A stretch of 6,861 bases of DNA from Spirochaetaceae bacterium (GCA_031258335.1 JAIRMY010000170.1:1-6861); one strand, 5' to 3'. Positions 1 to 6,452 are shown, numbered from the stretch's first letter. The notes: a model not told the origin generated them from the sequence alone. Program-made: numbers and translations.

Positions 1-1
1 T

Positions 2-430
2 AAGCACAACGGATTTTCGGATACAAAAATATTTATGCAGGGTAAGTTTAACCGGTGGTACGAGGTTATTTCTCCAAAAATAACAAAGCTGCGTACCATC
101 TGCTTTACAAAATCTCCCGCGATGTTGTTCGTAATATCCAGAAAAACAGGCGACGTTCCCGATACGATAAGCGCCTTGCAAAGCGACTATGTTGATGTGT
201 GGAGCGGCGCAAGAGATACAGCTAAGGCAAATAAATTCACATGGAAATACTTTGAGGAACTTTATTTTAAGCTGGTGCCCAAAAAACTTCAAAGCCCGGG
301 GCTTGAATTGTTCGGCATAGCCGTACTGTCAAAATTCCTAAAAACAAAAAAAACAATGTACAGGTACGCTCCGGAATTTTTGGCACGCGCCCCAAATTAT
401 CGTGCGAAAAACGGCCGGCTGACCCGTTAG
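2..430 (+). CDS. Unidentified protein, C-terminal part, cut by the left edge
   Basis: The reading frame is open from base 2 to a TAG stop at 428-430, giving 142 visible residues. The first internal ATG (35) has no Shine-Dalgarno sequence before it, and codons upstream of it read through to the edge, so this is more likely the 3' end of a longer gene than a complete small one. The visible part is basic and aromatic (KFNRWYEV near the start, WKYFEELYFKLVPKK in the middle, a basic tail rich in Arg and Lys), with no signal peptide, membrane segment or cofactor motif that I can name. I do not recognise the family. By hand count bases 1-430 are about 44% G+C, visibly lower than the chaperone genes. 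It converges on the membrane-protein gene with 19 bp between the stops and no clear terminator. Whether it is a gene is fairly safe; its function is unknown. Confidence 0.55.
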   Translation, partial: KHNGFSDTKIFMQGKFNRWYEVISPKITKLRTICFTKSPAMLFVISRKTGDVPDTISALQSDYVDVWSGARDTAKANKFTWKYFEELYFKLVPKKLQSPGLELFGIAVLSKFLKTKKTMYRYAPEFLARAPNYRAKNGRLTR

Positions 431-449
431 TCAATCGCCCTGTTCATTC

Positions 450-2300
450 CTATCGGGTGCGGTGAGGGGGGGGGGGGGGGTAGTGGTAAGTCCGCTGAAA
501 GGCGAGGATTACTACTCCCAGCACAAACAGGATGAAGGCCGAGGCAAAGCTTAACAGCAAGGCGGCGGTAAAGCCGAATGACAAGACGGCAAAGACGCTA
601 AATATCGTGGATATGCTGCGGAATATCAGTATGAGTCCGTTTAATACTATAGGCAGCGCTATAAACATAGGGTATATGGCAAACGACACGCGTTTTTTAC
701 AACGCAGCGTCCAGCCCAGTACCAGCGTAAATATCATCAATGGAAGGAATAGCATAGGCTCCACGATGTTGTTGATGATTTGCGCACGGTAAACTTCCGG
801 CACATAGCCGTATGGCTCCAGATTGTCGGCAATAGACCGAATGTCGCTCAAGAAAAAGCCGTCAAGGTTTTTTCCGGCAACGGAAGCGAGCAAAAAATTT
901 TCGTAGCTTATCGCAAGCACAAATTGATTCGGCGGAGTACCTTCAGGAGGACTGCCGTACCAAACGGGTCCCCACCTCATTTGTTCGAAATCACGGCTAA
1001 GCGCCCGTAGGTAAACGACCGTAAGCTGTCTTTCACCTATGTATAAGGGCGCAAATTTCACATACGGGGCTTCTATTTTATAAATTGGTTTCTGCGCCGC
1101 ATCAAAGGCGTCTATCTCCAGGGTATTGCCGTAACTATAATCGACAGTTGTGGAAAGAGACGCGAGGCGCATTACAAGGCGGCCTTCCATGTTAAACAAG
1201 GGCAGCGAAAAAACAGTCCCCGCAAATTCAGCGCCGAGCCGTATATTCATTTCATCAATGAAAAACGCCGCCTGCGCAAGCTCTTCTGTACAGTTTATTA
1301 AAAATTTGTTTATATCGGGGTCATTTGGGGCTTGGGTTGTCAAATTTCGAAAGATATAGTAAGCGCGTATCCAGTCTCCGCTGTGCATAGCTTCGTAACC
1401 GTCCCGCTTTTGCCTGTATATAGCGTACTGACCTAACTCGGTGGTGTCGGGCTCAAGGCTTTCTATTGCCTGCCACGCGGCCGTTTCCAGGCGAAACGCC
1501 CTCTCAAGTTCATTGCTCCCGGCAGGCGCAAGACGCTCCGCGATAGCCGCGAGGCGATGGCCGTCGTAATACCGTTCTTCGCGGAGGGCGGTTTCCGCTA
1601 AACGAAGGGCGCTCTGAACGTCCACTGGGACGGACTGCCCGGGTATGATACCTCTTGACGTGTCTTTTTCCTGAACGCCCCCGCGGTTATACACTATACG
1701 GGTAAGATTCGTATCTACAATCTCGCGCGAGCTTGCAAGTTCATTGCTCCCCGGCCAGATACGCTCGCATAGCAACAGGAAATTGGACGCCTCTACCCAG
1801 TTTTCTTTATTGGAAAACAGTAAGATTTTTTCTTTTGCTTCGTTATACAGTATGCTTTTTGTTCTTATGTCAACCTGGTAATCGGCGCATATAGGGCGAA
1901 CAATCAGGGACAACAGGCTGTAGATTATAGTCGCGGCTACGGAGGCTATCAGTTGGGGGCGCAGCAAACTGAGAAATTCCGGGGAAAAACGCTGGTATCG
2001 CACAGATTTTTGCGTAGGCGCGCGCCGGAACGGTATAAGCTGGGCGCTCATGAATATGGCCGGGAAGAATGATATGAAGTCAAGAATGCCGTGTGTAAGG
2101 CTGTTCCCTACGCGAAAAACACCTATTACCGGTGTTTGCATATACCGCGGCGCTTCGCCTCCGTATATCTCCGCGTAAGGGAAAAACAACCTAAAAATCA
2201 GTATTGCTGTTAAAACAACTAACGGATAGGCGGTGCATATAAAACCCGGCGCGCTTATATCAATTTCAAACTTGGATGGTTTACCTTGTCTGCCTGCCAT
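450..2300 (-). CDS. Multi-pass membrane protein with TPR-like central domain, unknown function
   Basis: A 616-residue protein that I cannot assign to a named family. Three hydrophobic segments lie near the N terminus (about residues 20-40, 72-90 and 116-136) and three or four near the C terminus (about 512-530, 538-560 and 565-602), so it should sit in the inner membrane. The roughly 370 residues between them look soluble: helical TPR-like units at about 164-200, 241-277 and 300-335 (the last reads AMHSGDWIRAYYIFRNL then APNDPD), followed by a probably beta-rich part at about 355-480. TPR-like repeats usually bind proteins; a scaffold or envelope role is only inference. The ATG at 2300 is preceded by a modest purine-rich site (AAGAGAG). 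The gene lies 65 bp after dnaJ on the same strand with no obvious terminator, so it may be read from the chaperone operon. Its last codons contain a 15-base C run encoding five prolines before HRTR. Confidence 0.88.
   Translation of the reverse strand: MAGRQGKPSKFEIDISAPGFICTAYPLVVLTAILIFRLFFPYAEIYGGEAPRYMQTPVIGVFRVGNSLTHGILDFISFFPAIFMSAQLIPFRRAPTQKSVRYQRFSPEFLSLLRPQLIASVAATIIYSLLSLIVRPICADYQVDIRTKSILYNEAKEKILLFSNKENWVEASNFLLLCERIWPGSNELASSREIVDTNLTRIVYNRGGVQEKDTSRGIIPGQSVPVDVQSALRLAETALREERYYDGHRLAAIAERLAPAGSNELERAFRLETAAWQAIESLEPDTTELGQYAIYRQKRDGYEAMHSGDWIRAYYIFRNLTTQAPNDPDINKFLINCTEELAQAAFFIDEMNIRLGAEFAGTVFSLPLFNMEGRLVMRLASLSTTVDYSYGNTLEIDAFDAAQKPIYKIEAPYVKFAPLYIGERQLTVVYLRALSRDFEQMRWGPVWYGSPPEGTPPNQFVLAISYENFLLASVAGKNLDGFFLSDIRSIADNLEPYGYVPEVYRAQIINNIVEPMLFLPLMIFTLVLGWTLRCKKRVSFAIYPMFIALPIVLNGLILIFRSISTIFSVFAVLSFGFTAALLLSFASAFILFVLGVVILAFQRTYHYPPPPPHRTR
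466..480. repeat. 15-base poly-G run (poly-C on the coding strand)
   Basis: Bases 466-480 are an uninterrupted run of 15 G on the plus strand, lying inside the last ten codons of the minus-strand membrane-protein gene, where it encodes most of a Tyr-Pro5 stretch. Runs of this length are known to change length by slipped-strand mispairing in bacteria, including treponemes, and are also error-prone in sequencing. Its exact length here is therefore uncertain. Confidence 0.95.
1505..1520. repeat. 16-bp direct repeat, copy 1, inside the membrane-protein gene
   Basis: This 16-base stretch (caagttcattgctccc on the plus strand) is identical to bases 1736-1751. It encodes part of Gly-Ser-Asn-Glu-Leu at residues 261-265. 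The 231-base offset is exactly 77 codons, so both copies are read in the same frame and mark a duplicated TPR-like unit. Confidence 0.85.
1736..1751. repeat. 16-bp direct repeat, copy 2, inside the membrane-protein gene
   Basis: This is the partner of bases 1505-1520, encoding part of Gly-Ser-Asn-Glu-Leu at residues 184-188. Both copies follow a Glu-Arg pair and a Pro (ERIWPGSNEL here, ERLAPAGSNEL in the other), which supports duplication of the surrounding helical unit with one later residue insertion or loss. Confidence 0.85.
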
Positions 2301-2316
2301 ATCGCTCTCTTCAATT

Positions 2317-2335
2317 ACCGTCTTTGCGACCGTCT
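2317..2335. repeat. Short tandem direct repeat in the dnaJ-membrane protein spacer
   Basis: The 7-mer accgtct occurs twice, at 2317-2323 and 2329-2335, 12 bases apart, in the 65-bp spacer after dnaJ and just upstream of the next gene's ribosome binding site. It may be a protein site or chance; no promoter or terminator is evident in this spacer. Confidence 0.3.
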
Positions 2336-2365
2336 ATGCGGCAACGGCGTCAGGATAACTGTGAA

Positions 2366-3484
2366 CTAATCCGCGGCCAACTCGGCAAGCGGTATAAGAT
2401 TTGGTTTTTTGTTTTCACCTTCCAGTTTTGCAAATGCTTCAAGCAGTTCCCGGCTTTTTTTTGATAATTTTTCCGGAATCCGCACTATCAGCTTGATGTA
2501 AAAATCACCGCGGCGGCCCGCGACAGGCACTCCTTCCTCGCGCAACCGTAAAAGTTTTCCGTTTTGGCTGCCCGCCGGAATCTTTACCTTGACGATTTTG
2601 TCGTCAAGCGTTGTTACTTGTAACTCACATCCAAGCGCCGCCTGCGTTATGGTAACCGGTATGGCGCAGTACAAATCGGCGCCGCTTCGTTCAAAAAATT
2701 CATGCGGTTTAACACGGATAAAGACATACAAATCCCCGCAGGGGGCGCCGTTAGGTCCCGCGTCTCCTTGTGAACGTATCGCTATGCGCCGCCCGTTTTC
2801 CACGCCGCTTGGTATGGTTACCATGATCTTCTGGTGTTTCTTTACCGTTCCCGCGCCGCCGCACTCCTTGCAGGGACGTTCAATCACAGAGCCATCGCCG
2901 CCGCAGGTATGACAGGTCGAGGCGAGCGAGAAGAAACCGGCGCTCTGCCGTATCTGTCCCGAGCCGCCGCAGGTGGGGCAGACTTTTTTACCTGAGCCGC
3001 TCTCGGCGCCGCTGCCGCCGCATACCGTACAGCTTACCTGCCGCGAGTACGCGATCTCGACCTTTGTCCCAAAAACCGCGTCTTTGAAAGGGATCTCTAT
3101 GTCGTAGCGGAGATTCGCGCCGTGCCTTGGACCGCCGCCGCCGCTCCTCCTGCCATGCCCGCCGCCAAAGAAACTTCCGAAAAAATCGGAAATGTCTCCG
3201 CCGAAAAGATCTTCAAAACCCCGGAAATTGCTAAAGTCATGCTGCCCGCCGCTCATGCCGTCAACACCGGCAAAGCCGAATTGATCATAGGCCGCGCGTT
3301 TTTGGTCATCGGCGAGAATTTCGTAGGCCTCAGTCGCTTCTTTGAATTTTTCTTCCGCTTCTTTACTATCGGGATTCTTGTCGGGATGGTATTTTACAGC
3401 CATCTTCCGGTACGCTTTCTTTATCTCATCTTTCGGAGCGCCTTTTTGTAAGCCCAGCACTTCATAATAGTCTCTTTTTGCCAC
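2366..3484 (-). CDS. dnaJ: Chaperone DnaJ (Hsp40, type I)
   Basis: Cytoplasmic co-chaperone that hands unfolded clients to DnaK and stimulates its ATPase. The 372 residues fit the usual length of type I DnaJ. The J domain covers about residues 4-70 with the essential His-Pro-Asp at 33-35. A Gly/Phe-rich linker follows (about 70-122, with FGG and GGGG stretches). Four zinc-binding CxxCxGxG motifs begin at 152 (CTVCGGSG), 169 (CPTCGGSG), 191 (CHTCGGDG) and 205 (CKECGGAG). The C-terminal client-binding domains run to about 340. Translation starts at a GTG (3482-3484) with AGGA six bases upstream; MAKRDYYEVLGL is a canonical DnaJ N terminus, so the start is secure. It follows dnaK by 82 bp, and a strong hairpin fills that spacer. 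Nothing is missing from the protein. Confidence 0.98.
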   Translation of the reverse strand: MAKRDYYEVLGLQKGAPKDEIKKAYRKMAVKYHPDKNPDSKEAEEKFKEATEAYEILADDQKRAAYDQFGFAGVDGMSGGQHDFSNFRGFEDLFGGDISDFFGSFFGGGHGRRSGGGGPRHGANLRYDIEIPFKDAVFGTKVEIAYSRQVSCTVCGGSGAESGSGKKVCPTCGGSGQIRQSAGFFSLASTCHTCGGDGSVIERPCKECGGAGTVKKHQKIMVTIPSGVENGRRIAIRSQGDAGPNGAPCGDLYVFIRVKPHEFFERSGADLYCAIPVTITQAALGCELQVTTLDDKIVKVKIPAGSQNGKLLRLREEGVPVAGRRGDFYIKLIVRIPEKLSKKSRELLEAFAKLEGENKKPNLIPLAELAAD

Positions 3485-3490
3485 AATTTT

Positions 3491-3494
3491 TCCT
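3491..3494 (-). promoter_or_regulatory. Ribosome binding site for dnaJ (GTG start)
   Basis: The minus strand reads AGGA here, six bases before the GTG at 3482-3484. This fixes the start at a non-ATG codon, which usually lowers initiation and may help keep DnaJ below DnaK; the latter point is inference. Confidence 0.7.
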
Positions 3495-3501
3495 AAAAAT
3501 A

Positions 3502-3554
3502 GCCGCTGGGAGCAGGGTTGTCATACCCTGTTTCAGTTCCCGTCTCCCTGCGGC
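3502..3554 (-). promoter_or_regulatory. Long hairpin in the dnaK-dnaJ spacer
   Basis: Outer arms 3502-3512 (gccgctgggag) and 3544-3554 (ctccctgcggc) pair over 11 positions with one mismatch. Inside lies a perfect 6-bp stem, 3513-3518 (cagggt) with 3525-3530 (accctg), around a 6-base loop. It fills most of the 82 bp between the genes. On the minus strand no clean U run follows it at once (ATTTTTAGGA comes after the stem), so it could be a leaky terminator, an mRNA-stabilising end for dnaK, or a processing site. The structure is seen directly; the role is inferred. Confidence 0.75.
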
Positions 3555-3566
3555 ACATTTTTCATA

Positions 3567-5507
3567 TTATTTCTTGTCGTCAACAATTTCATAGTCCGCG
3601 TCTTCGGCGCTTTTCGTGCCTGCGGTATCGGCGCCGCCGGACCCGTCCCCGCCGCCTTCAAATCCGGGCCCGGACTGGGGGTTTGCGCCTCCCTGCGCTC
3701 CTGATCCCTGATTTTTGTAGAGTCCCTCGGCAATCTTGTACGCCGCTTGTTTCAGGACTTCGATCTTTGCCTTTATATCCGCCGTGCTTCCGTTTTCAAG
3801 CGCCTTACGAAGGTCAGCTATGGCTTCCTCCGTTTTTGCCTTGTCCTCTGGATTAACCTTGTCGCCGAGATCTTTGATGTTTTTTTCAGAGGCGTATATA
3901 AGCGAATCCGCTTCGTTCCGCGCCTCGGCTTTCTCTTTTTCCAACCTGTCCTCTTCGGCGTGCAGTTCCGCTTCTTTGACCATGCGTTCGATGTCGTTTT
4001 CGCTCAAACCGGAAGAGCTTTCTATTCTGATTTTTTGTTCCTTGCCGGAACCTAAATCTTTGGCGGAAACATGGACTATGCCGTTAGCGTCTATGTCGAA
4101 TGAAACCTCTATCTGCGGGACTCCGCGAGGCGCCGGAGGGATTCCCTCAAGGTTGAAGTTACCGAGTGTGCGGTTCTGATTCGCCATCTCGCGTTCACCC
4201 TGCAAGACGTGTATGGTAACGGCGGTCTGGCCGTCCGCGGCGGTCGAAAAAACCTGACTCTTTTTTGTCGGAATCGTTGTATTGCGCGGTATCAACTTTG
4301 TCATCACGCTGCCCAAAGTTTCTATGCCTAGTGAAAGCGGGGTAACGTCGAGCAGCAACACGTCTTTAACATCGCCGCCAAGTATGCCGCCCTGAATCGC
4401 AGCGCCTATGGCAACCGCTTCGTCCGGGTTTACCCCTTTGTTCGGCTCTTTTTTGAACATATCCTTGACTATCTGCTGAACCGCCGGGATGCGCGTAGAA
4501 CCGCCTACGAGGATAACCTCATTGATTTCTTCCGGGGAAAGTCCCGCATCGGCAAGCGCTTTTTTACACGGTTCCTTTGTGCGTTCAAGCAAGTCGTTTA
4601 CCTGCTGCTCAAATTTCGCCCGTGTCAAAGTTTTTTGCAGATGCTTAGGGCCGCTTGAGTCCGCCGTGATAAAAGGCAGGTTAATTTCCGTTGTCTGCAT
4701 CGCGGAAAGTTCGATTTTTGCCTTTTCAGCCGCCTCACGGAGGCGTTGAAGCGCCATTCTGTCGAGTCCCAGGTCTATTCCAGTGTCCGCCTTGAATTCG
4801 GCTATCAGCCATTCCTGCACACGTCGGTCAAAATCATCGCCGCCTAAATGGGTATCACCGTTTGTAGATTTAACCTCGAAGACTCCGTCTCCAAGTTCAA
4901 GTATAGAAACATCGAAGGTGCCGCCTCCAAGGTCGTATACCGCTATGATCTTGTCTTTTTTCTGGTCCTTGTTGAAACCAAAGGCAAGGGAAGCCGCCGT
5001 CGGTTCGTTGATGATGCGTCTTACTTCGAGTCCGGCTATTTTGCCGGCGTCTTTGGTCGCCTGCCGCTGGGCATCGTTGAAATAAGCCGGTACGGTGATT
5101 ACCGCCTCACTCACCGGCTCGCCAAGATAATCCTCCGCGGTTTTCTTCATCTTTTGTAGAATAAAGGCGGATATTTCCTGAGGCGAATACTTTTTACCGT
5201 CAACATCGATCCTGACATCGTCGCCCTGTTCCGTTACTTTGTACGGTACGAGTTTCATCTCGTTGGCGACTTCGGAAAACCGCCGCCCCATGAAACGTTT
5301 AATTGAAAAAATCGTGTTTTCAGGATTCGTAATCATCTGATTTTTTGCCGGAGCGCCTACAACGCGTTCTCCCTTACTTGTAAAACCGATGATAGAAGGA
5401 GTCGTCCTGCCGCCCTCGGCGTTCTGAATGACGATAGGCTCTCCGCCTTCCAGTACAGATACGCATGAATTCGTCGTACCTAAATCAATGCCAATAATTT
5501 TTCCCAT
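3567..5507 (-). CDS. dnaK: Chaperone DnaK (Hsp70)
   Basis: ATP-dependent cytoplasmic chaperone that binds exposed hydrophobic peptides and releases them for refolding, working with DnaJ and GrpE. The 646 residues match the family. The nucleotide-binding domain spans about 1-382 and shows all three Hsp70 signatures: IDLGTTNS at 7-14, VYDLGGGTFDVS at 190-201 and VILVGGSTRIPAV at 331-343. Lys70 in SIKRFMG and Glu168 in NEPTAA match residues needed for ATP hydrolysis and coupling. The linker DVLLLDVTPL lies at 382-391, the beta peptide-binding domain at about 392-505, and the helical lid at about 506-600. The last 45 residues are a Gly/Ser/Asp-rich disordered tail ending in an acidic EIVDDKK. The ATG at 5507 has a strong TAGGAGA site (5514-5520). 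It lies 116 bp after grpE. The sequence resembles treponemal DnaK. Confidence 0.99.
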   Translation of the reverse strand: MGKIIGIDLGTTNSCVSVLEGGEPIVIQNAEGGRTTPSIIGFTSKGERVVGAPAKNQMITNPENTIFSIKRFMGRRFSEVANEMKLVPYKVTEQGDDVRIDVDGKKYSPQEISAFILQKMKKTAEDYLGEPVSEAVITVPAYFNDAQRQATKDAGKIAGLEVRRIINEPTAASLAFGFNKDQKKDKIIAVYDLGGGTFDVSILELGDGVFEVKSTNGDTHLGGDDFDRRVQEWLIAEFKADTGIDLGLDRMALQRLREAAEKAKIELSAMQTTEINLPFITADSSGPKHLQKTLTRAKFEQQVNDLLERTKEPCKKALADAGLSPEEINEVILVGGSTRIPAVQQIVKDMFKKEPNKGVNPDEAVAIGAAIQGGILGGDVKDVLLLDVTPLSLGIETLGSVMTKLIPRNTTIPTKKSQVFSTAADGQTAVTIHVLQGEREMANQNRTLGNFNLEGIPPAPRGVPQIEVSFDIDANGIVHVSAKDLGSGKEQKIRIESSSGLSENDIERMVKEAELHAEEDRLEKEKAEARNEADSLIYASEKNIKDLGDKVNPEDKAKTEEAIADLRKALENGSTADIKAKIEVLKQAAYKIAEGLYKNQGSGAQGGANPQSGPGFEGGGDGSGGADTAGTKSAEDADYEIVDDKK

Positions 5508-5531
5508 TTTTGTTCTCCTAAAAATTTTAAA

Positions 5532-5532
5532 T
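5532..5532 (-). promoter_or_regulatory. Possible weak internal promoter before dnaK (approximate position)
   Basis: On the minus strand, TTGAAA (about 5549-5554) is followed 18 bases later by TAAAAT (about 5525-5530), resembling a sigma-70 promoter that would start transcription close to the dnaK ribosome binding site. The -35 overlaps a hairpin and the spacer is AT-rich, so chance is quite possible. Confidence 0.2.
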
Positions 5533-5543
5533 TTACAAGCAAC

Positions 5544-5559
5544 GCTGTTTCAAAACAGC
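5544..5559 (-). promoter_or_regulatory. Hairpin in the grpE-dnaK spacer (distal of two)
   Basis: The arms 5544-5550 (gctgttt) and 5553-5559 (aaacagc) are perfectly complementary; in RNA this gives about 6 bp closing a 4-base loop. It lies 37 bases before the dnaK start, just ahead of an AT-rich stretch and the ribosome binding site. It is not followed by a clean U run, so an mRNA-processing or stability role is more likely than termination. Confidence 0.55.
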
Positions 5560-5566
5560 AATCCGC

Positions 5567-5580
5567 GGCTTTTACAAGCC
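5567..5580 (-). promoter_or_regulatory. Hairpin in the grpE-dnaK spacer (proximal of two)
   Basis: The arms 5567-5571 (ggctt) and 5576-5580 (aagcc) form a 5-bp stem with a 4-base loop, seven bases from the second hairpin. Part of it (tttacaagc, 5571-5579) is repeated directly at 5532-5540, next to the dnaK ribosome binding site, so an alternative pairing between the two hairpins and the leader is conceivable. Confidence 0.45.
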
Positions 5581-5623
5581 AAATTACCGCAAATCTGCCT
5601 ATATGATCTCATGCCCGCGCCCC

Positions 5624-6295
5624 TTATGCTTCCGGCATCAGCACCTTTACTTTCGCCGTCCGCACTACTCTATCTTTCAGAGTATAGCCTTTGGCAAAAT
5701 CCTCCTGCACCGTAGGCTCGTTCACTTGGGCTGACTTTTCCATGAACAGCGCCTCGTGGCGGCCCGGATCAAAAGGCGCTCCCGCTGAATCGAAGCGTTT
5801 GAGCCCCCATTTGTTTTCAAGCTGACCCAGTAGTCTTTTTTCTATCATGACTATACCGTCACAAAAAGCGTCAAAGTCAGCTTCTGTTTTTGCCGATGAT
5901 GCGGCGGAACTTATTGCGCGTTCAAAGTCATCGAGTATTGCTATGAGGTCAAGCAGTAAACTTTGATTCGCAAATTCGACGGCTTCCTGTTTTTCTTTGA
6001 CTATACGTTTGCGAAAATTCTCGAAATCCGCAGTCTTTCGCAGGTATTGGTCGTTTAACTCCGCGAGTTTTTGTTCCAATTCCTCGATTTTTTTCTGCTC
6101 AGGTACGGAACCGCCGGCATCCTCACTATCCGCAACGTTATCCTCAGCCTGAAACGCGCCGTCTTCACTCGATTTTTCCGCAAAATCCTCGTTTGCTTTA
6201 AAATTTTCCGCTTTTTCTCCGGCAAATTCCCCATTTTTTTCATCATTTGCGGCAGTATCTACCGTCTTTTCTTCGATATTCTCTTCGTATGACAT
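5624..6295 (-). CDS. grpE: Nucleotide exchange factor GrpE
   Basis: Homodimeric cytoplasmic co-chaperone that releases ADP from DnaK; in other bacteria its long helices also act as a thermosensor. The 223 residues start with an acidic, low-complexity, probably disordered segment (about 1-65). A long coiled coil follows (about 66-135, with KKIEELEQKLAELNDQYLR and FENFRKRIVKEKQEA). The beta-rich DnaK-contacting head carries the family signature: FDPGRHEAL at 175-183 and GYTLKDRVVRTAKVKV at 203-218. The ATG at 6295 is preceded by an AAGGG purine run (6301-6305 complement). It is the first gene of the chaperone operon, about 80 bases behind a good promoter, and dnaK follows after 116 bp. The acidic N-terminal extension is at the longer end for the family but not unusual. 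Confidence 0.97.
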   Translation of the reverse strand: MSYEENIEEKTVDTAANDEKNGEFAGEKAENFKANEDFAEKSSEDGAFQAEDNVADSEDAGGSVPEQKKIEELEQKLAELNDQYLRKTADFENFRKRIVKEKQEAVEFANQSLLLDLIAILDDFERAISSAASSAKTEADFDAFCDGIVMIEKRLLGQLENKWGLKRFDSAGAPFDPGRHEALFMEKSAQVNEPTVQEDFAKGYTLKDRVVRTAKVKVLMPEA

Positions 6296-6372
6296 AACAC
6301 CCTTTTTCTAATCACCACACGCTGGGAGACAGATGCATATTCGCACGAAAACCGGCGCATGGTAGTTTTATT

Positions 6373-6389
6373 GTATATGTAGAATATAC
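6373..6389. promoter_or_regulatory. Palindrome over the grpE -10 box (candidate operator)
   Basis: The half-sites gtatat (6373-6378) and atatac (6384-6389) are perfect inverted repeats around a 5-base spacer. They cover the -10 hexamer and the expected transcription start of the grpE operon, a classical position for a repressor. The half-sites are AT-rich, so part of the symmetry could be an accident of the -10 consensus. It is unlike the CIRCE element. Confidence 0.45.
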
Positions 6390-6411
6390 GGGATTTACAA
6401 AGAAAGGTCAA
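6383..6411 (-). promoter_or_regulatory. Sigma-70-type promoter of the grpE-dnaK-dnaJ operon
   Basis: The minus strand reads TTGACC (6406-6411), a 17-base spacer, then TATATT (6383-6388), a close match to the -35/-10 consensus at ideal spacing. Transcription would start near 6376, giving an untranslated leader of about 80 bases before grpE. No heat-shock sigma-32-like -10 (CCCCAT type) is seen. The promoter sits between the upstream gene's terminator and grpE, so it should drive the whole cluster. Confidence 0.75.
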
Positions 6412-6452
6412 GCCGCAATTAGTCCCCTACGGCTATAAATTCAGATTGTAAA

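Noticed and set aside
410..428. Inverted repeat aacgg/ccgtt at the end of the left-edge gene as a possible terminator.
   Set aside because: Only 5 bp, located inside the coding sequence, with no following T run.
532..1359. Several plus-strand open frames opposite the membrane-protein gene (532-792, 780-1010, 1150-1359).
   Set aside because: The minus-strand frame is long, has coherent membrane and repeat architecture and good context; the opposite frames are short, with no recognisable features.
3736..4179. A 147-codon plus-strand open frame opposite dnaK, and similar ones at 3122-3451, 4783-5085, 4848-5159 and 2589-2912.
   Set aside because: They are antisense to strongly conserved chaperone genes, have Ser/Phe/Arg-rich compositions typical of reverse-frame readings, and lack ribosome binding sites. 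They are shadows of the real genes.
6320..6328. The 9-mer cgctgggag in the grpE leader, also found in the dnaK-dnaJ hairpin at 3504-3512.
   Set aside because: A single 9-base match, paired in a hairpin in one place but not obviously in the other, is within reach of chance.
6263..6360. A 33-codon frame on the minus strand starting at the ATG at 6358-6360 in the grpE leader and overlapping the grpE start.
   Set aside because: It lacks a Shine-Dalgarno sequence and encodes a basic peptide without clear features. It could be a leader peptide but nothing supports translation.
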